Assembly: GCA_015661045.1 (NCBI GenBank)
Contig: JACVQG010000034.1
Span: forward strand, 1-8,404
Length of the DNA stretch: 8,404 nucleotides
Reading direction: 5' to 3'
Source of the DNA: Dehalococcoidia bacterium
GTDB taxonomy: Bacteria > Chloroflexota > Dehalococcoidia > JACVQG01
A program made the translations under genes and the position numbers. This document shows, one piece after another, positions 1 through 5,546 of the stretch. The notes beneath the pieces were generated by a model. The model saw nothing but the letters and a program-made list of their open reading frames with translations, made no database searches and was not told where the DNA came from. Positions within the stretch are counted from its first letter, which is position 1; every line of letters begins with the position of its first letter.

Positions 1-1
1 T

Positions 2-502
2 ACCTGGTTTAGCGCTTTGCTTTACTACAAGGTGCTTGATGCTGATTATTATCGCCGTTTTGCCAAACAGGAACCAATCATGTGGGGTAGCGGTTTTGCG
101 GAGATGTTTAGTATGGTGGCCAGAGGCGAAGCATGGCTCTCTCCTCATGCTGCAGATACTACGGTGGGATACATGATAGTGGAAGGGGCTCCATTGAAGA
201 TTCTTGGCATGAAGGAAGGGAATATAGCCACAAGTGATGTCATGACGATGGTTAAAGGCGCCACCCACCCTAATGCCGCCAAACTATTCATGAACTGGAT
301 TCTCTCCAGAGAGGGTCAACAGGTTTACGCTAGAGCTGGAAGCCTGGAACCTATGCGCAAGGATGTAACCGGTTTTCTTGACCCCAGGGTTAAGATGCAG
401 CCCGAACCTCAAAAGCTGCTACCCCGTACCTATGATATGGCCACGATAATAAACCAATACCATAAAGATGGCATAGCTGAGGGTATCTTTGGCAAGAAAT
501 AA
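2..502 (+). CDS. ABC-type solute-binding lipoprotein SBP1, 5' truncated (C-terminal 166 residues)
   Basis: This is the C-terminal part of an extracellular solute-binding protein of the ABC-transporter type (similar in layout to the Fe3+/COG1840-like group). The reading frame is open from base 2, with T-W-F-S-A-L preceding the first possible start; the TTG at 17 aligns with an internal Leu of SBP2 and is not a real start. It aligns without gaps to the last 166 residues of SBP2, roughly 86% identical by my hand count, and ends in the same IFGKK. Differences cluster in the W-G-S-G-F-A-E-M-F segment and in S-P-H-A-A-D-T-T-V-G, which match SBP3 better than SBP2. The missing 5' part should carry a lipobox signal like its paralogues. 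Cupin A follows 96 bases downstream. The ligand is unknown; metal specificity is not assured because the adjacent Tyr pair used by iron-binding FbpA proteins is not evident. Confidence 0.88.
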   Translation, partial: TWFSALLYYKVLDADYYRRFAKQEPIMWGSGFAEMFSMVARGEAWLSPHAADTTVGYMIVEGAPLKILGMKEGNIATSDVMTMVKGATHPNAAKLFMNWILSREGQQVYARAGSLEPMRKDVTGFLDPRVKMQPEPQKLLPRTYDMATIINQYHKDGIAEGIFGKK

Positions 503-581
503 AAAGTGAAGGAACGGTCTCCTTAAGCAGGATGATACGTAAATGTGCCTAATGAATAGAGTAACGGTTTCATAACAACCG
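503..581 (+). repeat. 3' flank repeat, copy 1 (after SBP1)
   Basis: This non-coding stretch directly after the SBP1 stop is clearly homologous to 2931-3011 after SBP2. Shared blocks include GGTCTCCT, AGGATGATAC and TAACAACCG. Homology to the second copy stops at the ribosome binding site of cupin A, so the duplicated unit extended at least from the SBP gene to the cupin start. Confidence 0.75.
509..524 (+). other. Short stem-loop just after the SBP1 stop
   Basis: AAGGA (509-513) pairs with TCCTT (520-524) around a 6-base loop, seven bases after the TAA. There is no U-run, so it is not a convincing terminator. Similar purine/pyrimidine stems sit at the same place after SBP2 and SBP3. A role in 3'-end protection of the SBP message is possible but unproven. 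Confidence 0.3.
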
Positions 582-586
582 GGAGG
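581..586 (+). promoter_or_regulatory. Ribosome binding site deciding the TTG start of cupin A
   Basis: GGGAGG is followed after 12 bases by TTG at 599. The spacing is somewhat long. The choice is supported by the N-terminal pattern M-E-(K/R)-x-x-E-R-x-R-E-x-E-P, which cupin A from this TTG shares with cupin C from its ATG. Confidence 0.6.
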
Positions 587-598
587 TGTGATATCCAG

Positions 599-1684
599 TT
601 GGAAAAGCAGATAGAGCGTCTCAGGGAGCCGGAACCGGAGCCTGATAATTATGACCAAGTTCTGAAATGGACGATAGAACAAACTCGAAGACGCAATGAA
701 GGCAAGGTACTGATTAAAGGTAGCGATGTAGCCTGGGTGCATAGCCGGAACAGCTACGGGAAACGGTATATAACGCCCTTCGATTGGGGCAATGTCTCTG
801 CTCCAGGATGGATAATTGCCATTACCAACCAACAAATTATTCGTCGGGGCAAGCACACACATAAAGGGGGTGGCCGTCTCCTCTATGCGCTGGAAGGAAA
901 AGGCCGGACAATAAACAATGGCATCAATTTGGACTGGGAGGAGGGTGATCTGGAACTACTGGCGGTAACTCGCACTGAAAATGTACACCAGCATTTTAAC
1001 CTGGAACCAGGTAAGCCTTGCGGCATGTTGGTGCTGATGTTCTGGCCTTTTATGGAGGCTACGGCCAACGAGACCCGTCAGATTACAGACTCTCCCGATT
1101 GGAAGGGTGAACGTACTGAGGAACTATATCGGCCAGATGACTTCGTCCCGCAGTCTGCTCATCTAAACGGCTATGAAATAGACGTGGATTCCTCACCTCA
1201 GACACTCCTCGACGACCTTTTCCTGCAACGCAACCGGTGGCGGCAAATGATGGACAAGGCGCGCTGGATAGTTAAAGCTAAGGACCAGACATTAGAGACA
1301 AATCGTATGGGAATCTATCGCTGGTTCGTCCATCCTTCCTTCACTGATTTAGCTTGCCGTCAAATTCTCTTCTGGACTCATGATATACCCCCGGGAAGCC
1401 GCTCCGGGACCCAGAAGCATCAGGGTGGGCGCATTCATTTTGTCGTAGAGGGCAGGGGGTATAGCCTGATAGATGGAAAACGCTATGACTGGGAGAGACA
1501 CGACTTATTTATGCTGCCTATCAAAGCTGGGGGGGTGGTTGTTCAGCATTGGAACGCTGACCCCGAAAAGCCAGCAAAGCTAGCAGTAGCTGAGCCAAAT
1601 TGGTATGACATCCTGGGACCTGATATGGCCTGTGGCTTCGAGCAGCTTGATGATTGCCCTGAATATCGAAACAGCCGTAAATAG
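599..1684 (+). CDS. Double cupin protein A (bicupin with degenerate metal sites)
   Basis: This 361-residue cytoplasmic-type protein (no signal peptide) has two cupin barrels. Domain 1 spans about residues 70-150, with H86-T-H88 and, in motif 2, V-H130-Q-H132-F-N134. The usual Glu between them is replaced by a G-G-G-R segment, leaving a three-His set like that of gentisate-type dioxygenases. Domain 2 spans about 255-335. There the HxH pair reads Q272-K-H274, and the motif-2 His is V315 (V-V-Q-H317-W-N), so the second metal site looks lost. The start is TTG; no earlier good start is seen, and the N-terminus matches that of cupin C, as does the C-terminal G-F-E-(Q/H)-(L/M)-(D/E)-D-x-P-(E/D)-Y-R. 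In family terms it could be a ring-cleaving dioxygenase, an isomerase or a ligand-binding protein. The sequence does not decide between these. It lies between SBP1 and SBP2, in the same direction. Confidence 0.85.
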   Translation: MEKQIERLREPEPEPDNYDQVLKWTIEQTRRRNEGKVLIKGSDVAWVHSRNSYGKRYITPFDWGNVSAPGWIIAITNQQIIRRGKHTHKGGGRLLYALEGKGRTINNGINLDWEEGDLELLAVTRTENVHQHFNLEPGKPCGMLVLMFWPFMEATANETRQITDSPDWKGERTEELYRPDDFVPQSAHLNGYEIDVDSSPQTLLDDLFLQRNRWRQMMDKARWIVKAKDQTLETNRMGIYRWFVHPSFTDLACRQILFWTHDIPPGSRSGTQKHQGGRIHFVVEGRGYSLIDGKRYDWERHDLFMLPIKAGGVVVQHWNADPEKPAKLAVAEPNWYDILGPDMACGFEQLDDCPEYRNSRK

Positions 1685-1695
1685 AGGGGGAATCT

Positions 1696-1770
1696 ATGAG
1701 TAAAGTCATACGAAAAGCATTGGGGTCACCTCAGTCGTGCCCCATGAATGAAACGGAGGTTGAGAGATGA
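1696..1770 (+). CDS. Candidate 24-residue leader ORF overlapping the SBP2 start
   Basis: An ATG at 1696 sits behind AGAGGGGG (1683-1690) and opens a 24-codon frame (start M-S-K-V-I-R-K-A-L). Its TGA overlaps the SBP2 start as ATGA, a classic arrangement for translational coupling. Its last 15 codons lie in the leader repeat, and a frame ending P-M-N-E-T-E-V-E-R is also open ahead of SBP3. The frame includes the hairpin at 1722-1743, so ribosomes translating it would melt that hairpin. It could be a regulatory leader peptide. It could also be chance, since part of its sequence is simply the SBP2 ribosome binding site. No known family is recognised. Confidence 0.35.
   Translation: MSKVIRKALGSPQSCPMNETEVER
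1719..1766 (+). repeat. Leader repeat, copy 1 (upstream of SBP2)
   Basis: These 48 bases match 3083-3129 upstream of SBP3 with one single-base indel and one substitution. The block contains a hairpin, a mini-ORF ATG and the ribosome binding site, and the homology continues into the coding sequence. This is stronger conservation than in much of the coding region that follows, which fits either selection on the leader or recent duplication. Confidence 0.85.
1722..1743 (+). promoter_or_regulatory. Leader hairpin ahead of SBP2
   Basis: GGGG (1722-1725) pairs with CCCC (1740-1743), and CAC (1727-1729) pairs with GTG (1737-1739). There is a bulged T at 1726 and a CTCAGTC loop. It ends directly before the ATG of a mini-ORF and 11 bases before the SBP2 ribosome binding site. 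The same loop recurs upstream of SBP3. No known riboswitch class is recognised; a protein- or translation-dependent switch is a guess. Confidence 0.45.
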
Positions 1771-2930
1771 CAAAAACCCTGCCGATAGTTGTAATTGGTC
1801 TAGTTCTGCTATCTTTAATCATGGCTTGTACTCCTAAATCTACGCCTTCACCCACTTCTGTCCCACCCGCAGCAAATCCTGTACCAGCAAACCCCATACC
1901 TGCGACCCCATCTGCTAGCCCTAAGGATACCAATTGGGATAACGTAGTGGAAGCGGCCAAAAAAGAGGGACACCTGACTCTATATCCTTCCGCTTATTTT
2001 ACTGGCGACAAAGGGCAGATTGTTGCTAAGGCTTTCCAGGATAGGTATGGTTTTAAACCAGAATTCCTTATTATAACTGGCCCCCAGGCTGTGGAGAAGG
2101 TCAAGGTAGAAGCACGGATGAATCAACGCATTGGCGATATAGTCCCGAGCGGGGAATCCACTACCACCCAGCTTTCACAGGCGGGGCTAACCGCCAGTGT
2201 GTGGCAGGAATTACCGGAGTTGAGAGACAAGAGCGTTTTTAAAAGTGATCCTATTTTTAATCCAAATGGAGATATAATTTCGTTTAGCCTGAAAATTAAC
2301 GGCCCTGCAATAAACACAGACCTGGTCAAATTCCAGGACGAACCCCGGTCCTACTTTGACCTGTTAGAACCTAAGTGGAAGGGAAAGGTGCTTTTGGAAG
2401 ACCCAAGGTCTGGTGGAGGAACTGGATTTACCTGGTTTAGCGCTTTGCTTTACTACAAGGTGCTTGACGCCGATTATTATCGCCGTTTTGCCAAACAGGA
2501 ACCCATTTTATGGGGTGGCAGTTCTACAGAGGCTTTCCGTATGGTGGCCAGAGGCGAAGCATGGCTCACTCCTTATGCCGCAGATTCTAATGTGGGATAC
2601 CTGATAGTGGAAGGGGCTCCTATGAAGATTCTTGGCATGAAGGAAGGGAATGTAGCCACCAGTGATGTCATGACTGTCATAAAAGGCGCTACGCACCCTA
2701 ATGCCGCCAAACTATTCCTGAACTGGATGCTCTCCAGGGAGGGTCAAGAGGTTTACGCTAGAGCTGGAAGCCTGGAATCTATGCGCAAGGATGTAGCCAG
2801 TTTTCTTGACCCCAGGGTTAAGATGCAGCCCGAACCTCAAAAGCTGTTACCCCGTACCTATGATATGGCCCAGATAATAAACCAGTACCATAAAGATGGC
2901 ATAGCTGAGGGTATCTTTGGCAAGAAATAA
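1767..2930 (+). CDS. ABC-type solute-binding lipoprotein SBP2
   Basis: This 387-residue exported receptor starts at an ATG with GGAGG seven bases upstream. A lipoprotein signal (hydrophobic residues 5-19, lipobox I-M-A-C with Cys21) is followed by a Pro/Ser/Thr/Ala linker to about residue 54, a typical membrane-tethered solute-binding protein. The mature fold starts near W57-D-N-V and contains A-A-K-K-E-G, the D-P-R-S-G-G-G loop (212-218), W249-G-G-S-S-T, and T-P-Y-A-A-D-S-N-V-G (268-277), likely pocket or hinge segments. The length fits the family. Compared with SBP1 and SBP3, which agree with each other, this copy is the odd one out at several pocket-like positions, suggesting changed ligand preference. 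No permease or ATPase gene is nearby. The start overlaps the stop of a small leader ORF (ATGA). The substrate is unknown. Confidence 0.93.
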   Translation: MTKTLPIVVIGLVLLSLIMACTPKSTPSPTSVPPAANPVPANPIPATPSASPKDTNWDNVVEAAKKEGHLTLYPSAYFTGDKGQIVAKAFQDRYGFKPEFLIITGPQAVEKVKVEARMNQRIGDIVPSGESTTTQLSQAGLTASVWQELPELRDKSVFKSDPIFNPNGDIISFSLKINGPAINTDLVKFQDEPRSYFDLLEPKWKGKVLLEDPRSGGGTGFTWFSALLYYKVLDADYYRRFAKQEPILWGGSSTEAFRMVARGEAWLTPYAADSNVGYLIVEGAPMKILGMKEGNVATSDVMTVIKGATHPNAAKLFLNWMLSREGQEVYARAGSLESMRKDVASFLDPRVKMQPEPQKLLPRTYDMAQIINQYHKDGIAEGIFGKK

Positions 2931-3011
2931 AAAAAGTGAGGGAAAGGTCTCCTCAAATAGGATGATACATAAACATAATTTAGGGGTAGAGTAGCAGCTT
3001 CGTAACAACCG
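2931..3011 (+). repeat. 3' flank repeat, copy 2 (after SBP2)
   Basis: This is the counterpart of 503-581, with shared GGTCTCCT, AGGATGATAC and TAACAACCG blocks. In copy 1 a cupin gene begins directly afterwards. Here no cupin follows and the homology breaks at the equivalent point. Confidence 0.75.
2938..2954 (+). other. Short stem-loop just after the SBP2 stop
   Basis: GAGG (2938-2941) pairs with CCTC (2951-2954) around a 9-base loop, closed further by a G-T wobble. It stands where AAGGA/TCCTT lies after SBP1. The pairing register differs, but a stem is retained. It is weak on its own. Confidence 0.25.
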
Positions 3012-3082
3012 AATAGTGGTTCGCATACTTTTGCTGGTTAACTGAATATCAATCTTAATCTAAACTTGTCCCTGTCTAAAGA
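3012..3082 (+). pseudogene. Possible scar of a lost cupin gene between SBP2 and SBP3
   Basis: The 3' flank repeat ends at 3011 and the leader repeat begins at 3083. In the SBP1 unit the same two landmarks enclose the whole of cupin A. Here only about 70 bases remain. They include GTGG-TTCG (3016-3023) and CTGAATATC (3042-3050), which line up loosely with the 3' end of cupin A (1632-1667); a frame reading T-E-Y-Q-S then stop resembles the cupin ending P-E-Y-R-N-S. By hand the 35-base match is about 60%, too short to be sure. The same stretch could hold a promoter for SBP3: TTGCTG at 3031-3036, then CTTAAT at 3054-3059 with a 17-base gap, a weak match. Confidence 0.3.
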
Positions 3083-3129
3083 ATTGGGGCACCTCAGTCG
3101 CGCCCCATGAATGAAACGGAGGTTGAGAG
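3083..3129 (+). repeat. Leader repeat, copy 2 (upstream of SBP3)
   Basis: This is the 47-base counterpart of 1719-1766, lacking one T and carrying C for T in the right arm of the hairpin. The mini-ORF, ribosome binding site and ATGA overlap with the SBP start are all kept. Confidence 0.85.
3086..3106 (+). promoter_or_regulatory. Leader hairpin ahead of SBP3
   Basis: GGGGC (3086-3090) pairs with GCCCC (3102-3106). Inside lies an A-C mismatch, then a C-G pair closing the same CTCAGTC loop as at 1730-1736. The bulged T of the other copy is absent. The stem survives both sequence changes between copies, which mildly favours function. Confidence 0.4.
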
Positions 3130-3133
3130 ATGA
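3107..3133 (+). CDS. Candidate 8-residue mini-ORF overlapping the SBP3 start
   Basis: The ATG directly after the hairpin reads M-N-E-T-E-V-E-R then TGA, which overlaps the SBP3 ATG as ATGA. The identical mini-ORF occurs at 1744-1770, where it is the end of a longer 24-codon frame. Here the longer frame has no ATG before an upstream stop at 3077. There is no separate ribosome binding site visible for it. It may simply be a by-product of the conserved SBP ribosome binding site. Confidence 0.2.
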   Translation: MNETEVER

Positions 3134-4290
3134 CAAGAACCCTGTCTATAGTTGCAATTGGTCTGGTTTTGCTACCTTTAATCATGGCTTGTACTCCCAA
3201 ATCTACACCTTCACCCACATCTGTCCCATCTCCTGTCCCACCGGCAGCAAACCCCATACCTGTGACCCCATCTGCCAATCCTAAGGACACCGCTTGGGAT
3301 AATGTGGTGGAATCGGCCAAGAAAGAGGGACACTTGACTCTATATGTCTCCGCTCAATTTGCTGGCGATAAAGGGCGCACTATTGTGGAGGCGTTCCGTG
3401 AAAGATACGGTATCCGGACGGAACTCCTTATTGTGGCTGGCCGCCAGGCTGTGGAAAAAATCAAGGTAGAGGCACAAGTGAAGCAAAACATTGGCGATAT
3501 AGTTGGTAGCGGGGAATCCAGTTCCACTGAGCTTTCACAGGGCGGCTTAACTACCAGTGTGTGGCAGGAATTACCTGAGTTGAGAGACAGGAGCGTTTTT
3601 AAAGTTAATCCCATCTTTACTCCAAATGGAGATATACTTTCTTTCAGTTTGAAAATTAATGGCCCTACGATAAACACGAATTTAGTCAAGCTCCAGGATG
3701 AACCCAGGTCCTATTTAGACCTGTTAGCCCCTAAGTGGAAAGGGAAGGTGATTGTGGAAGACCCCAGGTCCGGTGGAGGAGGAGGCTTTACCTGGTTTAG
3801 CGCTATGCTTTACAACAAGGCATTGGACGAAGATTATTTTCGACAATTCGCTAAACAGGAACCTGTTATGTGGGGCGGCAGTTTTACAGAGGCTTTTAAC
3901 ATGGTAGGCAGGGGCGAGGCATGGCTCTCTCCACATGCCGCGGACACTACAGTCGGATTCATGATAGTCGAAGGGGCTCCCTTGAAGATTCTTGGCATGA
4001 AAGAAGGAAACATAGCTACAACTGATGTTATAACTGCGATAAAAGGCGCAGCACACCCTAATGCTGCCAAACTGTTCATCAACTGGATTTTCAGCAAAGA
4101 AGGCCAAACGATTTATGGTAAAGCTGGCAGCCAGGATTCTATGCGCAAGGATGTACCAAGTTTTCTTGACCCCAGGGTCAAGATTCAGCCCGAACCCCAA
4201 AAGCTGTTACCCCGTACCTACGATATGGTCGAGATAACAAACCGGTACCATAAAGAAGGCAAAGCTGAGAGCATCTTTGGTAAAAAATAA
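3130..4290 (+). CDS. ABC-type solute-binding lipoprotein SBP3
   Basis: This 386-residue paralogue of SBP2 uses the same ATG and GGAGG context. The signal peptide ends in L-I-M-A-C (Cys21), followed by a Ser/Pro/Thr linker that differs by small insertions and deletions from that of SBP2. The mature domain begins near W56-D-N-V-V and keeps D-P-R-S-G-G-G-G-G (211-219), W248-G-G-S-F-T and S-P-H-A-A-D-T-T-V-G, ending in S-I-F-G-K-K. The S-P-H-A-A-D-T-T-V-G segment is identical to SBP1 and different from SBP2. It is a tethered extracellular receptor feeding an importer not encoded here. Cupin B follows after 68 bases, but it is not a close copy of cupin A, so receptor and cupin histories differ. 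Substrate unknown. Confidence 0.93.
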   Translation: MTRTLSIVAIGLVLLPLIMACTPKSTPSPTSVPSPVPPAANPIPVTPSANPKDTAWDNVVESAKKEGHLTLYVSAQFAGDKGRTIVEAFRERYGIRTELLIVAGRQAVEKIKVEAQVKQNIGDIVGSGESSSTELSQGGLTTSVWQELPELRDRSVFKVNPIFTPNGDILSFSLKINGPTINTNLVKLQDEPRSYLDLLAPKWKGKVIVEDPRSGGGGGFTWFSAMLYNKALDEDYFRQFAKQEPVMWGGSFTEAFNMVGRGEAWLSPHAADTTVGFMIVEGAPLKILGMKEGNIATTDVITAIKGAAHPNAAKLFINWIFSKEGQTIYGKAGSQDSMRKDVPSFLDPRVKIQPEPQKLLPRTYDMVEITNRYHKEGKAESIFGKK

Positions 4291-4296
4291 AAAGTG

Positions 4297-4310
4297 AAGG
4301 AAAGTCCCTT
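4297..4310 (+). other. Short stem-loop just after the SBP3 stop
   Basis: AAGG (4297-4300) pairs with CCTT (4307-4310) around a 6-base loop; the T-run continues to 4312. It follows the TAA at the same distance as the stem after SBP1, although the right-arm sequence context is different. A processing or partial-termination hairpin is possible. Confidence 0.3.
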
Positions 4311-4358
4311 TTGTAGGTTAAATAAGACATGTCAGAATTTTAAAAAGGGAGCTGTTTT

Positions 4359-5456
4359 ATGGTCAGTCTCAGCACCTGGATAAGCACCTTCGGAGGGGAA
4401 ACTCCCTACCAAATGTGGCAGAAGGTGGAGGGGATCCCCAGCATCAAAGGTTTCTATGTGGAGGACCTGAACACTATTGACCTGGCTCCCTGGCCACGCA
4501 AGGGAGGAAAAGGAGCCTTCATCAACCTGGAAGGTTCTGAGCATGCCATAGATGCCTATGTTCATGAGATACCACCAGGCGGGGCCTCGCAGCCGGAGAA
4601 ACATTTTTATGAAGAGAATATCTTCGTCCTCCAGGGGCGGGGGGCCAGTAATGTGTGGGTCAAGGAAGGAGATAGAAAACAGACCTTTGAATGGCAAGAG
4701 GGTAGCTTCTTTTCTATGCCCCTTAATGTCTGGCACCAGCACTTCAATGGTCAAGGGGATAAACCAGCCCGCTATGTGGGAGTGACCAGGGCCCCTCTGA
4801 TGATTAACTACTTCCACGACCTGGACCTCATCTTCAATTGCGATTTCGTGTTCCCCAGCCGATATCAGGCAGAAGAGGCATTTTTCAGTGGCAAGGGCAA
4901 ATCCTATCCGGGAAGGGTATGGGAGACCAACTTTGTGGCCGATGCCTACGGCTTTCAACTTGAGGACTACAAAACGAGAGGGGCTGGCAGCACCAACATC
5001 CACTTTGAGTTTACCAACAGCTCCCTGGGGGGCCATATCTCCGAGTTTCCCGTGGGCACTTATAAGAAAGCCCACTGCCACGGCCCCGGGGCGGAGATTA
5101 TCCTACTCAGCGGCTATGGCTACTCCCTCATGTGGCCCAAAGAAGCCGGAGAAAGGGTAAAGGTACCCTGGAAAAAGGGGAGCATGTTTGTTCCGCCCAA
5201 TCAGTGGTGGCATCAACATTTCAACGCAGGGCGGGAGCCAGCCCGCTATCTGGTGTTTGGATCGAGCGTTAAATACGGGATTCTAAAGTTTCGGGCCTAT
5301 AGAGAGGGTGGGCCGGATTTAAGCTTCCGTGAAGGTGGCATACAATGCGAATACGAAGATGAGAACCCGGAGATACGACAAACATTTGAAGCCGAGCTAG
5401 CCAAGGAGGGCCTGGCCTGTAAAATGCCGCCCTTCAACTACAGGAGAAAGGCATAA
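4359..5456 (+). CDS. Double cupin protein B (one complete metal site)
   Basis: This 365-residue soluble bicupin has a GGGAG ribosome binding site seven bases before its ATG. Domain 1 (about 55-145) shows E80-K-H82-x-x-x-E86 and W-H126-Q-H-F-N130, so a Glu stands where the first metal His is normal; an E-H-E-H site could still bind metal. Domain 2 (about 210-305) is canonical, with H239-C-H241-x4-E246 and W-H285-Q-H-F-N289, the full 3-His-1-Glu set. A stretch rich in aromatic residues (about 150-200) links the barrels, and a charged tail ends Y-R-R-K-A. It is the most divergent of the three cupins here, with different N- and C-termini. Function could be dioxygenase, isomerase or binding protein; the second domain is the likelier active one. 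It sits between SBP3 and SBP4 and is probably co-transcribed with them. Confidence 0.88.
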   Translation: MVSLSTWISTFGGETPYQMWQKVEGIPSIKGFYVEDLNTIDLAPWPRKGGKGAFINLEGSEHAIDAYVHEIPPGGASQPEKHFYEENIFVLQGRGASNVWVKEGDRKQTFEWQEGSFFSMPLNVWHQHFNGQGDKPARYVGVTRAPLMINYFHDLDLIFNCDFVFPSRYQAEEAFFSGKGKSYPGRVWETNFVADAYGFQLEDYKTRGAGSTNIHFEFTNSSLGGHISEFPVGTYKKAHCHGPGAEIILLSGYGYSLMWPKEAGERVKVPWKKGSMFVPPNQWWHQHFNAGREPARYLVFGSSVKYGILKFRAYREGGPDLSFREGGIQCEYEDENPEIRQTFEAELAKEGLACKMPPFNYRRKA

Positions 5457-5494
5457 AAGCCTGCTTGGGGTTCCACTTTTTCAGGATATTGAAC

Positions 5495-5542
5495 ATGAAA
5501 GAGAGCAGTGTATCTACTATGGCTATCAATATAGGGAGGTGA
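5495..5542 (+). CDS. Candidate 15-residue leader ORF ending in the SBP4 ribosome binding site
   Basis: ATG at 5495, with AGGA eight bases upstream, opens M-K-E-S-S-V-S-T-M-A-I-N-I-G-R. Its TGA (5540-5542) lies inside the GGGAGGTGA ribosome binding site of SBP4, four bases before that start. It is unrelated in sequence to the leader ORFs before SBP2 and SBP3 but has the same geometry. Chance is quite possible for so short a frame. Confidence 0.22.
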   Translation: MKESSVSTMAINIGR

Positions 5543-5546
5543 CACA

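Noticed and set aside
17..502. TTG at 17 as the true start of the first gene
   Set aside because: The frame is open to the window edge and the preceding residues T-W-F-S-A-L match an internal part of SBP2, so the gene is truncated rather than starting here.
2413..2604. A + strand frame of 63 codons inside SBP2
   Set aside because: It is out of frame within a strongly supported gene and has no domain or ribosome binding site of note.
1..4290. Mobile element as the source of the repeated SBP genes
   Set aside because: No transposase, terminal inverted repeats or target-site duplications are visible; the repeats are explained by tandem gene duplication.
4332..5081. Antisense open frame of 249 codons opposite cupin B
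   Set aside because: It lies wholly opposite a convincing bicupin gene, has no recognisable domain, and mirrors the codon bias of the + strand gene.
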